A stretch of DNA of 64,000 nucleotides, from assembly GCA_036785705.1 (NCBI GenBank), contig JAWUZG010000051.1, positions 17,264,501 through 17,328,500 on the forward strand. Direction: 5' to 3'. Of the stretch, positions 14,101 through 26,438 are shown piece by piece. The stretch's first letter is position 1. Each line of letters starts with the position of its first letter. The DNA is from Acanthornis magna. Taxonomy: Eukaryota; Chordata; Aves; Passeriformes; Acanthizidae. A model generated the notes under the pieces. That model did not search any database, had not been told where the DNA came from, and saw nothing but the letters and a program-made list of their open reading frames with translations. Both the position numbers and the translations under genes were made by a program.

Positions 14101-16357
14101 TTACTCTGCTAAATAAAAGTACAGAGGTCAAATAGCTAAGAGCAAGATCTGAACCCAATTCTGCTATTCACATTAGAATAAAATATTTTACAGCACTAAT
14201 TCTCATTATTCATTATAACCTCAAGGACCAACGGATGAAATTGTGGTTTCAACTCTCAGGTAGAATTTGCTTTCTTGTCATTTCAGAAAATCTTGTTGGT
14301 TTGAAAGTTGGGTATATTTGGTATTTGGAAATGCAATGATTTTTTTTTTTTTTAAACCCAACTATTAACATTGTCTCACAATAAACAACATTATATAATC
14401 AAGGAGTAAATCTTTATGTCATAGACACATCAGAAAACTCTGCAAGATTTGTTCCATTGAAATTAATTGAATTTCAAATACTTAACACTCTCTGTTGAAA
14501 TCATGCCTTGTATCACATGGCTAAAGATTAAAAAGCTTAGCATTAGCATCCTACATTTGAGGCAAAGCTTCATTAATGATAAGCAGTACAGACCTACCAC
14601 ACAGCACAATGCAAAAGTGATCAACACTTCGTACCTTTTAAGGAAAAAAAATATTTACTTTATTGATTTATGTCTTTCCTATAGGGAGTAAACATCATGA
14701 AAAGTGCAGGAAATAAAAGCAAATATAAAGAAACATCATCTCAAATGTCCTAAGCACCTTTATTTCTGCATTGAAGACCTTACCTACACTTACGTACATA
14801 CTGAAGTTGTCAGATATAGTAAACACTCATGATGAAATAGAAGGAATGTACTTTATTTATTCTTTGCAACTCTGTTTTTACTGCATCTTTTGCAATATCT
14901 GTTTTAAAACCTGAAGTGCAAATTTAGCACTTTAAGCATAAACCTAGAATCAAACAGAAATAAATAATTTTACATTACTTGCAAAAACAGGGATTAAAAC
15001 TTTTTATATACATATATATACGTATATGAGGTTTCTGTTAGGTAAAAATATATGCTATTCAGTTTTAGTAAGGCAATAAAATTGTAATCCATCAAATTCT
15101 CTGTGGGTTTGGATTTACCAAAAATTACCACTGGCAATATATTTGGGTTTTTGCATTCAATTACTTCAGTGGGATAATGTAGATTGGTAAAGCCTACAGC
15201 AGAGTAAGCATCTGCATTCCTCTCTTTTTACAACTTCGTATAATTTACAGAGGTCATCAGAAAACTCAGCAAAACACAACTGTACAGAAAGCTCTTGAGA
15301 GCTAGTAAACTGAGCAGTTTACTTAGGAGGATTTTGCTTTTACAAAAAAGGTAGTTAAAGTTGTTTCAACTGTATTTTCACACATACAGACACATCTTTA
15401 TTTCTGAGGGCATGGAAAGTTTCTAAAATTTCTGTTGGATGTTTTCTTTGGTAGTAGTCCATGATGAATTTGTTTTGCTCCTGCCCCCCAATTCTATTTC
15501 ATCCAGAAGTACTGAAGTAGAAATGGATTAACTCAAACTATGCTTTGCCTGTCAAGCATAAGTACATTCCTGTTTTCTGCCACATACTGGTTCAAATTAT
15601 CTTACCACTTCTGCAATATGCACCAATCACATTTTCAAAAGGTTTTGTTATATGAAATTGCTTTTTTTCATTAGCATATTCAGCAAATCTGATTTTGGGC
15701 CCTCAAACAAATTCAGCACAATTTCTCAAGATTACTGCAAACACTGAATAATGCAAAAAATACTGTTCCTCTATACTTCCTACTGGATATGTGATCCAGC
15801 TGAGAGTTCACCATTGTCTGGCAGTGAAGTTACAGTGCAAGACTTTATTTACACAATTTTGCTGAAAAAAAAGATAAAACTGGTGGACTGAATACACTCC
15901 TGACACTGTGACAAATCACAAAGTAATGAATTTAATGGTGTTCTGACACTTTCAACGAGAATGGAATCAAATTCCTGGGGCATTTTTTAAAATTTAATTT
16001 ACTTTGATTTTCTGGGGAAAAAAATGCAAGCATTATGTAAGACTTCAAAGATATTATTTTAAAACCCACATATCTCTTTAAAGTTATGAGGAGAGTGTTA
16101 ACATTTTTAACTCTCAATTAATCAGTCTCAACTCATTAAGGGCTTTAGGAGCTTCTCTTGTGTATTTCACATAACAAATTTTGTTTTACCTGCATGTCTT
16201 GACGAGTGACGAAGCCTTTGCCTTCTAGATCACAAATCTGAAAGAACTCTTGTGCTTTTCCCAACACAGTTAGTTCTGGGTCTTGTTCTCCAGTCCTGCT
16301 CATCTCTGCATCTCCTGGCTGCACAAGACTGGCACAGTCTCCTTTTATTCTGTCCAT
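2092..16357 (-). CDS. CRACR2A: CRACR2A (EFCAB4B), N-terminal part, five coding exons; continues beyond window
   Basis: CRACR2A is a cytosolic EF-hand protein that binds Orai1 and STIM1 and supports store-operated calcium entry; a long vertebrate isoform also carries a C-terminal Rab GTPase domain. Joining 16357-16190, 11954-11843, 9501-9336, 7812-7666 and 2182-2092 gives 684 nt, exactly 228 codons with matching phases. Residues 43-54 form a degenerate first EF loop ([12 protein letters not shown], with Lys at the fifth position). Residues 77-88 form a canonical loop ([12 protein letters not shown]). After an acidic linker come [11 protein letters not shown] and ELECAL, then a coiled coil ([19 protein letters not shown]), all close to the human protein as I recall it. 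The ATG at 16357 has A at -3 and G at +4, a strong context. Met19 is an alternative. The C-terminal half and any Rab domain lie left of the window. The neighbour PARP11 on the same strand agrees with mammalian synteny. Confidence 0.93.
2757..2777. repeat. G homopolymer of 21
   Basis: An uninterrupted run of 21 G on the plus strand inside an intron. It is a likely site of length variation and sequencing error, and could form a quadruplex on the non-template strand of CRACR2A transcription. Confidence 0.9.
2931..2977. repeat. Pentanucleotide microsatellite (CTATT/CTGCT)
   Basis: About nine tandem five-base units, reading CTATT, CTATT, then three CTGCT-type units, then CTATT again. It is an imperfect microsatellite within an intron. 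Confidence 0.85.
5729..5815. repeat. Dispersed repeat, copy 1 (matches 10644-10760)
   Basis: The stretch beginning TCACTACTGCCTG resembles the stretch beginning at 10644. Shared elements in order are TCACTAC, ACCT or GCCT, CAAACAGGA, AGCAGC, AGCAG and GGATCT. The copies are diverged with small indels, as expected for an old interspersed element. I do not recognise the family. Confidence 0.45.
7666..7812 (-). CDS. CRACR2A: CRACR2A coding exon ([11 protein letters not shown] segment)
   Basis: The acceptor is TTCCAG before 7812 and the donor is GTTAGT from 7665. The 147-nt exon enters by completing a split Asp codon and leaves two bases over. It encodes the helical segment [16 protein letters not shown] and on to ELECALK, the most recognisable CRACR2A signature in the window. 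Confidence 0.93.
7813..9335. other. CRACR2A intron, nothing else seen
   Basis: Intron of 1.5 kb between two phase-compatible exons. I see no repeat of a known family and no convincing open frame. Confidence 0.6.
9336..9501 (-). CDS. CRACR2A: CRACR2A coding exon (linker)
   Basis: The acceptor is TTCTTAG before 9501 and the donor is GTGAGT from 9335. The 166-nt exon completes Ser94 and ends with two bases of an Asp codon. It encodes a variable acidic linker ([11 protein letters not shown]) followed by the conserved [12 protein letters not shown]. It has no start codon of its own; the open frame on the opposite strand here is a shadow. Confidence 0.9.
9502..11842. other. CRACR2A intron with one dispersed repeat
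   Basis: Intron of 2.3 kb. The only item I can support is the old dispersed repeat at 10644-10760, listed separately. Confidence 0.55.
10644..10760. repeat. Dispersed repeat, copy 2 (matches 5729-5815)
   Basis: A GC-richer island in an AT-rich intron that begins TCACTACCAGCTG and shares an ordered set of short matches with 5729-5815 in the same orientation. It is the longer of the two copies. Family not recognised. Confidence 0.45.
11843..11954 (-). CDS. CRACR2A: CRACR2A coding exon (second EF-hand)
   Basis: The acceptor is TTACAG before 11954 and the donor is GTGAGT from 11842. The 112-nt exon starts in phase 0 with [17 protein letters not shown] and ends after one base of Ser94. It carries the canonical calcium loop [12 protein letters not shown] with acidic residues at positions 1, 3 and 12, Gly at 6 and a hydrophobic residue at 8, so this EF-hand should bind calcium. 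Confidence 0.93.
11955..16189. other. CRACR2A intron, nothing else seen
   Basis: AT-rich intron of 4.2 kb. A short TATA/CATA-rich stretch lies near 15001-15030. No gene or known repeat family is recognisable. Confidence 0.6.
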
Positions 16358-16428
16358 TGTTACAATCTCAGCTCAGGAATACCCTGGGATGCTGCTATCC
16401 CATTTATCCATAAATTCTGATCTGAAAC
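16190..16428 (-). CDS. CRACR2A: CRACR2A start-codon exon with 71 nt of 5' UTR
   Basis: The acceptor is ATGCACAG before 16428 and the donor is GTAAAA from 16189. The exon carries 71 nt of 5' UTR, then ATG at 16357-16355 and 168 nt of coding sequence. Residues 1-32 ([10 protein letters not shown] onward) are not conserved. Residues 33-56 ([17 protein letters not shown] onward) form the first, degenerate EF-hand. The acceptor upstream of the ATG shows that at least one non-coding exon lies further right, most plausibly in the CpG island near 25.9 kb. Confidence 0.9.
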
Positions 16429-19400
16429 CTGTGCATGGAAGATAAGGAAAAAAACAAATCAGACCCTCTTAATGATGCTTTCTACAATCTCTTAGCAACC
16501 ACCTCTTTAATTAGACACTAAAGCTTAGGAGAAGAAAAAGCTTTTTGAAAATGCTTTCCCTTGATGGGCTTCACTACAGACGCTGCAAATGGGATGATGA
16601 ATAAGGAAGGGGGAGTCTGAGGGAAGGAGAAGACCAAAGTAGCTCTGAAATGGAACCTGAAGCAAAATCAGCCAGTTTGACAAGAAATATGAACAATCAA
16701 ACAATATGAACAAGAAAACACAAGACATGCAGGTAAATTCGAGAGTAATTTAAAGTCACTACAACTTGACTTCATATATTCATCTTGAATTTGTAGTTCT
16801 GCTTTTCTAAGTAGGCCTACCTAAAGTAGACACAAATTTGTCTGAAAATTTTTAACAGAACACAGAATTTTGTAAGGCATTTGACTATTATGAGAGAATA
16901 CAGCCTGATTCTGATCCAGCACAACTGATACAACCTTGAACAACTCCAACAGAGAATAGTGAAAACTGTTTAAATCTGAAACATATGCTGTCTTCAGAGT
17001 ACAGGCCTTGGCATTGCATAGATGTGAAAGTAGAATTTGAGGAAACAAGACCTCAGGTCTGTTTATGCAGCTTCTTAAGGTGAAAAGGCTCTGATCACAT
17101 AGACAGAGCAACTCAGCCACAGCCTGTTTTACTCTGTGCTTAAGTTCAAACCTGGCACTGCTTTATACCTCTTAAACCACAGCATCTTCCAAGAACTCCA
17201 CAGAGGTCACACTTACAGCCTCCCATGACAAAGCGATTTCTCTGATAGCCATGGGCCAAGCAGCCGGACTTCCCACATTGCATGTAAGTATAAATTTACT
17301 GTAAACAGCCCATTGACTTCAAACCTAACTAGGACTTTGATGAGCAAAATCACCCACCCCCCCCCCCCACGAAAAGATCTGCAAGCATAGGTAATTTTCC
17401 TCTCCTTCCCTCCTCTCTTTTACAGCTCCAATCACCCCAGGACCATTGCTCAAATACTTTCCAAAACTGAAATAACTTTGGCTACATGGCCAAAGAACTT
17501 AGCTGTCAGAATCCTTCCTAAGGAGCATTACAAGCAGGAGAAGAAAAAACACCCTGGATGGCTAAATCCAATATCATTCTGCCTAGGAAACTCCTGCCTC
17601 AGAATGTGTCTTGCTTCAATTTTAATGTGCAGCAGTCAGAGGTGCCTCATAAACCCCAACACCAGGTATTTGAATGCAGCCCCTGCCCACCCCTGCACCC
17701 AACACGAGTGCTCTGCTGGGACAAGCCACACTCCACACCCCAAGGAACACCAAACCTGCCAGAGCACCGGTGCCAACAGCCCTGGATAATTAAGATTGGA
17801 AAATGCTCTCACAGGGAATTTTGGTCACATAACAAGGGGCTTTTTGGCTATTACAGCTGCCTGAACAGCTGTAATCTCTTTCTCTTATGAGGAAAATTTC
17901 TAGCTCAGAAAATCTGACCAACATTCAGTAGCTGGGAAGATGCACAAAGGAAAAGATCACTCCATAACTGTCCTGTTTCTTAATCCCTTCCATGACGTTT
18001 CCAGTAAGTCTTAAAAACAGTAAACAAGCCAGACGAATCTTTGCTCTCACTGTATATAGCCACCCATACAAGTGGATCAGATGGAAAGCCACAGACTATA
18101 CTGGTATAATAACTAATTACAGTCATATATATAACTGTAATAGTCTGCGTGAAATTCTCCTTTCACACCGCTTTTGCACACCAAAACCTCACTTACTTCA
18201 ATACAGCTCACTCCTGACTGACACCACTGTATGAGGAAATAAGCCAGGCCATCAGTTTCAACTTAGCAACAACACTAACTTAAAAACAGTTCTAAAAATA
18301 CCAAAAATCAATGGGACAAGTGCAGTCTAAAGATGGTCTTGACAAGATCTGACCCGGACTCAAAATGTATTGGATTCCTTTTTTCCCCTCCCACCTCTCA
18401 ACAATTTCTCCAAAGGCCACAACTGCAGTAACAGGCCAAGCTAATCATGATAGGTGTTGCTAGTGTCTGCCTCTGCACAGTCCATTAGAGTTCCTTAAGA
18501 AAAAAGAAAAACTGTGCAAGGAATACATAGCCAATTGCATGTGAAAGAACAAACATAAAAACAGATTAAAAATGGTGGAACAAAAAGGCACTATATACGC
18601 TTTAACAAAGTTGTTTGCAGTTAGCAAACAGTACAATACAGCAAACATCACGTTTTCTAAATACTTCCATATCACAAAATGAAGTTGTGTGCATCATGAG
18701 AGCCTCACCTTCTTGTAAGTTGCCCCACCTTTTACACACATCGTAAAAACTTGCTACACAGAGAGCATCTTCAATACAGCAGAAAATTAAACTAGAGCAT
18801 CTGCAAAAATTCTTAATCCTTATGGCAGCTTCTAAAGCTGATAGAGTTTGTGGTAATTCCTACAGTGTCCTGATACTTTGCAAATGCTGGTAATAACATG
18901 AAAGATTAAAACTGCAATTTGTCCCACATTACTGAATCAGCACTGTAATTACCTCCAGGCCAGTTTTAAATAACACAGGTACTTTCATTCACTCATCCAT
19001 CTCCTTTAGAAAACAAATGGCTTACAAAATCAATTCTATTAAGACCTTTGATTTCCATTCTTTTAGCTACAAACACATTTCACTATGCAAAATAGGCTAT
19101 ATCATGACCTGATGCAAACAAGCATAGCTCCAAATATTAAACAAGGATGTGTGATTTATGAGCTTTTTGTCCATTAATCATTAAGTAAATTTTGGATAGG
19201 TCTGCAAAAGGCATAACTCTTAATATTCCAAATGGCATTTTCATCATTTCCAGTCAGGTCTACTGCAAATCACCAAACTCTAGAAGTGCAGAGCAATGCT
19301 GAGCCACAGATTTCACAAGTCATGACATGTGACAACCCCATTCTCCCTAACTGTGATGGTTAAAAACCTAGAGAACTGTTTTGCCTGCCTTAATATCGCT

Positions 19401-22400
19401 GAGTTTTTACGTTTCAGTAAAATGTTTTTTCTTAGCATGTGTCTACCGGTACAAATTTTCTGCAGCACACTTCAAAACATATCACCAGCTGAAAAATATA
19501 GTAAGCTTACTTAATACCAAGGTCACCTTGGATTTATACAAAACACTCTTACGGGAGAGAACACTTATGCTGCTTGAATACTAGAAAATAAAAAATAGAT
19601 TGCATACCTTCTCTACAAGAAATATTTACTTCCTACAACCAAATGATCTTTGTTAAAATAACCTGCAGCTGCAGTGTAGTATGCCTGACACATGAACAGG
19701 GACCTCTTCAGAAATAACTTCGTGTCAGAGTTAGCTATCTTTCAGCATTATGCTGAAAAGCTCCTAAAGCTAAAATATATCACCACAAATATTTTAGGTT
19801 GGCACAAGCCTGCTGAAGGAAGTCATTCTGTTCCCTGTTGCTTTGCCCTGCCTTTGAACAAGTGTTCACCCAGTTAGACAGTGAACTCTGTTCAACAATC
19901 CTTTCAATTTAAACTGGAAAGTGATAGTTTATTTAACTTAATTAAGGCCAAGTGGTCCATCAAAGAAAAAAATCAGGACCTACTGAGAGTGACAGAGGAA
20001 TGGGATTGCAAAGACAGCATGATAACCAACCTCAAGTGCACAGACGTTTTCTAGGTACGGGATTGGAGAAATATTCTCCCCATGCACATTATACAATCCA
20101 CAAAAAGCAAACATGACATCTAGACATGAAAACCCACCCAAGGATAAAGCAGGTGGAGCACTGAACCTCTGGCTGCAAGGGCAGTGCAGTTCTGCCATCA
20201 CAGAAGAACAGACCAAACACAAATCTGCAAATAATGGCAGAGATGATCATTCCTTGAGAATGATGAATAGATCAGTGGACCTCAGTGTTACTTCTAGCCA
20301 TTTAAAAAAAGATTTTATGACCATCCAAGGTAAAAATTCAGGTCCCTTAAAACGACTAGCAGACATACAAAGTTGAGTGGTCAAGAAAATACCTGTTTTT
20401 TCTCAACAATGGCCCTTTAAGCTCTCAGGGAAGCACTATAAAGCTTGGCCTAACCATATGAAAACTGAGACAGAACTGGATGAAAAAAGGGGACTTTCAT
20501 TCCTCCAGTTTTGACTTTTCAAGTAAAAACATGCAAGTCGGAAAGGCTTGTGATGAAACGTATCATCAAAGCCTCTTCCACACAGCCTGAATTCACTTCT
20601 CTGTGATGTACATGATCTCTCATGGCTCTTCATCTTAGGAGATTGTACACAATGGAGTGGGTGTGGGGAGTTTAACTCTGCAGGGAGAGATCTGAGGCAG
20701 GCTGGAGTTCCTATGAGGGACCACAAGAAGATAGTCTGAAACAAATGCATGACTAAAGTTATTTCAGGGGAGTAGCAAAGACAGACAACACAGGAATCCT
20801 ACAACCACTGGCCTATAAAAGGAAAAACTAAGTTATGTAGAAATTCCTTTCCTGTGAGTAGATTTGTGTGGGAGAAGCAAATTCTGTTTAGACTCAGTCT
20901 TAACAGAAACTCTCCATCCAGACCTGAATAGCTTTTAAAGATTAAGGGAACTATTAGGATCACCTACTTTGCTATCTCTGAGCTTAAAGCTTCATTTACA
21001 CCACAACAGCGTTTTAAGTTTCCATAAAATTACTTCCCATTTATTTCAAGGTAAGGGAGTTCAGCAGAAATCAAGGAGGAAAAATACCTGGGAGAAAATA
21101 TTATGTGTTATACATACATCAAAGTCATAGAAATGAAATTTCTGCTTTTCAGAAGATTACTGGTTAAGGGAAAAAAAAAAAAAAACGCAAAAAAACCTTA
21201 AAGCTAAAAAAGGATAAAAATCCAGGTTATATATCTGAAGCAATGTCTCAACAATTTTAACTGTAACACAAGAGAAAAACAGAAAATATGCTTAAATTGA
21301 TAGCATTAATGACTCCAAAACAGGCTACCAAAGACTTTGGACAGAGACCTCTTACTCCCCCTCAGCATTTATCCCTATATGAATCCACAAATACAAATGT
21401 TGGGAACAAACAAACAATGTCAGTTCTGTGCACTATGATGCAGAATACCCACTCTGACTGGTGAACATGTCTTCATCAAACTTTTTTATTTTTAACACTT
21501 GCATCCAAGCAACTAGTTTTCACTGGCCTTGTATGAAAATTTTCTTCTCCCAAAGGCCAGCTTCCCCAGAGGAAGAGGAAGGCAAAAGTCTCCTACCTGG
21601 CTTCCTGCTGGCCTCTATGGAAGGAGTAAACAAAACTACCCACGTACTAAAATTCAGATGTCCAAAGTAAGCAGCCATATTCATTCATTCCCCATCCTGC
21701 TCTTCAATATGAAAACACTAATGAAGAACAACTAACAGGATTTCTATTGCCTAATCTAAGCAGTTCTTAGGCATCCATACTGAAGGCAGGATGAAGTTAA
21801 AATGGGCCTGCTAAATGCTGCTAGGATCCTTGAGAAGTAAAGCTACTCTAAGTAGTTACAGTTTTAGCAGAAATGCATTTTTTTCCTCTTGCTTCATTGC
21901 TTTGGATGCTTCCTTTTTAATGTATTTAAGAAATCAAAAGCTAAGAGCTGCCTGGAAATGCAACCTTCTTATAAAGGGACACTGAATTTAGGGGCAGCAA
22001 TCATCATGGAAATCACTGTTGCAGAATAATCGCAAGATCATTAGAACTGAGAGCACCCTGCCTGTAGTCTCTGCATGCTTAAGGACCATGCTTTAAGACC
22101 TCCTGCTCTTTCCACCTTATTCAAGGACACTAATTCCAAGAAGAACTCTTCTCCCTCCCTCCCAGTCCTCGCCTGCCTGCTGGTTGCAAGAACCTTGAGT
22201 CTTCAGAAACTGTTGGCCTGTGCAATACCTGAGCAGGATGGGGGTGTAAGTGTGTGGGTGTTTTCCTCAGAAAGTCTGTCTCTATCCCTCTAATTTACCA
22301 ATAAATCATTGCTGCATACAGCTTGGCCAGTTTTGTATTTTGGGCTAAAACTCTGGCTAACATTTGTGGCTGCAACGTTAGTTTTTAGAAATGTTTGCAT

Positions 22401-22604
22401 GTAAACTGGACAGACATCAGCAGTTACAGAACCTGTATTAGAACTATTATGTAACTATTCTACCACTATTTTGACGTCTTTCTAAAACATTAATTGTTCA
22501 TTCAAGGATGTAAAAATACTGTTAAGAAGGAGCACCTTACAACATATGCAACAAATTCCAAATGTAGTGAAGTCAAAACTGAGCTGAGTCTGTCTGATTG
22601 CAAA

Positions 22605-22650
22605 GAATCACAGAATCATTTACGTTGGAAAACGCCTCTAAGCACAGTTT
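22605..22650 (-). mobile_element. CR1 LINE 3'-end fragment
   Basis: The stretch AATCACAGAATCATTTACG and the following TTGGAAAACGCCTCTAAG match the terminal segment of bird CR1 elements in reverse orientation. CR1 copies are usually 5'-truncated, so a lone tail of about 45 bp is ordinary. Confidence 0.6.
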
Positions 22651-24882
22651 ATTGTGTTGCATTGTTCCAAGTACTGAAATTAAATGCAATTAACTATATT
22701 GATAACAGCATTATATTAGTAAACAGTGTAACATAATGTTCTGGTAGGAGATATTGCCAATTCACATGAACTGCTCCATTTGTTGACAAATTATTTGCAC
22801 TGGAAACCCCCTCCCCTTGAAGTAAAGATCTGGAAAAAGTCTAAGTTAAACAGTATATACCTCTTTTAATTGACTTATCTTTCAGGTTTTCCTAATGACT
22901 CACTGCTAAATGTAGCTACTTTCAGCGGGTGAAATCGGGTTGACAAGAACATCTTTAAAATACACCACTTTGACAAAAAACACCTTGAAATATTCTGCCT
23001 CCTCCAAAAGTCCTTGCTAAAAATGTAACTTCTGAAAAAAAAATCAAAACCTTTTATCTGCCTGAAAGCCAACAACAATTTGGCTCGAAATCTAAAATAC
23101 ACTCTCTATTTCTAGTTTTTCAAGGAATGTTACATCTTTAACCTAAGTTAAATGACTTCGAGATGCAAATGAAATATCCTCTCCAAATAAGAATTAATTT
23201 CTCATGGAAAAAAAGTTAGTGGAAAATTTCAGTCTACTCTGCCATGGACCTTAGAGGACCCAAATTAATGCAGATTCCCCTAGAAGACCAAGAGGCATAT
23301 TCCAAGTGTTTCATTAGTTATTTGGCACTTAGTTCGCAGCTGGGTTGGCAAGAAGTATTGTCTCCAAAACTTTCAGAATTTTTAAAACTACAAACTTGCT
23401 CTTGGAAAATATCTTCACTTGAGTCAGTGGGACAGTTTTTATGGGACAAGAGCATGTCAGTGAGGCACAAGAATATTTAATTTGCTAGTCCACTGTTTTT
23501 CTTCTGCGAAAAGTAAGGGTAAAATATTATACTAAAAGAGTCATATTTTCATTTATGCAGAACAAGATAACCTTCATGCTATCTGCGCTGCAAGGCTCCT
23601 TTCTAAGGCCTTGGAAACACATATAAACAAATCCACTTATCTATGTTTGATTAGGAGGCTTGGTGTACCTCAGCCTGTTCAGTTCTACAAACAAGTGTCG
23701 CAATGCAAACAATTAAAAATGTAGCATTACAGTTTCTTAATTGGATTTTAATTCACTACTGCTTTTGAGTAGATACAACTTCCGCACTGATTGTGAGCCA
23801 ATTATTAAAAAAGTTATCCTTACAGTTGTGCAGGATCCCTGCCTTCATTTATGCTACTCTTCACTGAATGGAAGTTCCCCAGCAAGACCCTTCACTTTCC
23901 TCCACACCCGCTCTGTGAGATTAAGGAATAAAATGGGTCCAAAGTCTTTAAACTCAGTTTCAATCAGACTCAGTGCTTCTGCATGGATTAGGTCATGAAC
24001 AGGAGAATGAATTATGTTTTTACATCAGGTTTAACTTGAACTGACTAAATCTGCATTTTTCAACATAAGAAATAAAATCCTACAGATGTATTACTCCCTC
24101 CTCACATACAGAACTATATGTTCATACATACTTATACTACAAATTACCAAATGATGGAGAGGGAATCAGGGCAGACCACTATGTTCTTTACTCCTCCATT
24201 TATCCACCATTTACCCGTCTACAAAGTCATGACAGTATGTAATTTGTCAATGAACAGAAAGGGGAGGAAAAGAAAGATCTTTTTGAAGCAGCACATTCAT
24301 CCTGTGGTCTGAAGAAACCACAAGCAAAGCCCGTAGAGCGATGTTCTTTAGTGCATTTATTTCTGCTGCTTGTTTTACAGTTATCTGCTAGTCCACCACA
24401 AGATAAGAGGAAAGGGTGGTGGTGGGGGCAGAGGTATCTCACAAGGAACCAAACATACCTCATTCTTTTCAGTAGCAGTGAACTTAAGTCTCCCAGGGCT
24501 GGCAGACCATGAGACTGTAAATTATTATTGTCTTAAATCTCATTTGTTACTTAATACATTCACGGAAATACACCTGCCATTTTGTACTTCAAACACTGAC
24601 TTTTGATCTATTTTCTTGATTTCATGAAAAATGAGAATTTAGTATAGAGAAGACCAACATTTAATTTTCACTTTTGTACTTGCACACTTCCCTTTTGAAC
24701 TGTGCAATTACTGAAGCTCAAATACGGGGACCAGGGTTCTTAGAACAACCCACAGAAAACCACTAAACCACCCATGCATCAGAATAATTCATGTATTCTA
24801 AAAAGAAAAGTGAAACTAACCCAAAAACTACTGTTGAAAGCCACAAAGTTGCAACTAAGAAAATAGAAGAGAAATAGAAATG

Positions 24883-24913
24883 TTAACATTAGTTAACATT
24901 TAACTAATGTTAA
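24883..24913. repeat. Perfect hairpin, 14-bp arms, 3-nt loop
   Basis: TTAACATTAGTTAA at 24883-24896 is followed by a CAT loop and then its exact reverse complement at 24900-24913. The arms hold GTTAAC cores like the half-sites bound by HNF1-type homeodomains. It lies about 1 kb upstream of the CRACR2A island on its transcribed side, so within the probable first intron. Confidence 0.85.
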
Positions 24914-25231
24914 ATTAGTCAAAGTGTTCCAGAGGGGTTTCACCGTTCTCCCAGTTGTGACACTACCCACGTTTCACTACATGCAGTCATAATCGGTTCT
25001 GCTGATGTATATTAAGAAATCTATTATTCTGGTAGCAGTGCGCTTCTTTTATAACTGTCATTTACAGCCATCATAAGCCTTCAGTATCAAGAAAGACAGA
25101 AAATGAAATCAGGTATCACATAAGTGCCACAGCACAGTAAGAGTGACACCAAACTATTGCAGCGGGATACAGGAATCATTTTTACAACCCCCAGGAGCAG
25201 CACTGCCTTCTTCTCACACGAGTACTTGGCG

Positions 25232-26240
25232 GGCCTCAAGGCAGTCACCAGTCACAAACTCAATTACCTCCGCTATCCGCAGGGAAGCGAAAAGCAGCGG
25301 GGCAGCTCCTGGGGCGGCCAGGCTATCCAGGGATTCTTCTCTGACAGCGCCCATCAGCCTCGGCACGAAGCGACACGAGGCACGGCGGGAGTGCCAACAC
25401 AGCGATTCGCAGGCAGCAGCACTTTTGGGCACCACCTTTGGGAAACATTCCGCGTGTGGGAGGAGTCACGACAGTCGCACCCCGGGCTCGGAGCTGTCGC
25501 TCCCCACGCCAGCCGCGGCCCCGCGGCGGAGTTGGCTCCCTCGGCGTGCGGGCGTTCGCGCTGCAGCCCGCGCTGCAGGGGCTGCACCAGCCGCTCCCAG
25601 CCGCCTTCCCGGCCACCTTCCAGCCTGGCAGCAAGCTCAGCGAGGCTCGAGGGCAGCCGTGCCCCCCGCCTCTGCCACCCTGCCGGAGCCCGCCCAGCCC
25701 CGCCGGGGCCGTGTTTCCCCGGACACCCCGCAGGAAGTGCGGCTTGCGACACACCGGGGCTCCCTCGGGACACCGCGGCTCTGCAGCGGCGGCCGCGGGT
25801 GCCTCCTCGCCGGCGGCTCGGCCGGGAGAGCGCTCCGGCCGGGCACGGAGCTCCCGTCCACCTGCCCGACTCCTCCGGCCCGCGGTGCCGCCCCACACTC
25901 ACCTCCCGCAGCCGCTCGGGCCGGCCGGGCCGCCTCTCTCCGGGCTGGAAGCGAGAGCGCGGAAAGGCTGCAAGCACTTTCCTAACTTTGTTTTGAGCAC
26001 GGGTGACATAATCGGGCGAGGCGGGCTGTGCCCCAGGGGCGGGACGGCCGGCCCGGCCTCTCTCCTTCCCTCCCTACCTGCAGCCGGAGCCCGGTGGCCC
26101 CGCCCGGCCTCACCTCACCTTGGGCGGGAGCGACTCGCCCTCGGCCAGGTCCGAGAGCCAGGGGAAGGCGAGGGTGAGCCTTCCCTGGTCCCTCTTGCAG
26201 CCAGGATTGCGTGCGTGATGACTTCCCTGGGTACGGGTGC
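25232..26240 (-). promoter_or_regulatory. CRACR2A: CpG-island promoter, probably of CRACR2A
   Basis: A GC- and CpG-dense block sharply distinct from its AT-rich flanks, densest at 25480-25970 and 26020-26170. On the minus strand it holds two good donors: TGCGGGAG/GTGAGT with the exon ending at 25903, and CCCAAG/GTGAGG ending at 26119. Either could end the non-coding first exon of CRACR2A, whose start-codon exon at 16428 has an upstream acceptor. The long open frames across this block on both strands are a by-product of GC richness. A plus-strand donor (GAGG/GTGAGC) near 26174 leaves room for a divergent transcript. Confidence 0.7.
25903..25990 (-). other. CRACR2A: Candidate non-coding first exon of CRACR2A
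   Basis: Only the 3' boundary is supported, by the consensus donor GTGAGT beginning at 25902. The 5' boundary is a guess at the GC drop near 25990; no TATA box or initiator fixes it. The alternative first exon ending at 26119 cannot be excluded. Confidence 0.4.
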
Positions 26241-26438
26241 GGGAAACCTAAAGGGCTCAGGGCAGGAGGGTTTGGAGGGGCACAGGAATGCTCATCCACA
26301 CAGCAAGGTCCTGAGGTGGTGATCAGTCCAAATGGACCAACTAGGATCTTCCCCACCTTGTCTTCTCAAACTGTCCAAGATCTACTTGCAGAAGGTAGCA
26401 GCGGGAGACAGAATTGGTTCACATTCAATTGAAAGATT

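Larger units (their letters stand above)
16429..25902. other. Probable large first intron of CRACR2A
   Basis: This 9.5 kb stretch should be intron if the CpG island is the promoter. It contains a C run of 12 at 17357-17368, an A run near 21174, a short CR1 tail at about 22608 and a perfect hairpin at 24883. A weak plus-strand exon-like piece at 17219-17283 is discussed among the rejected items. Confidence 0.5.

Noticed and set aside
17219..17283. Plus-strand exon-like piece with acceptor CTTACAG and donor GTAAGT
   Set aside because: The acceptor lacks a pyrimidine tract, the piece has stops in frames that I read, and no partner exon was found.
25124..26322. Open frames up to 294 codons on both strands across the 25-26 kb GC-rich block
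   Set aside because: They overlap in several frames on both strands, are rich in Arg, Pro, Ala and Gly as expected from CpG-island DNA, and show no domain. The block is better explained as a promoter island.
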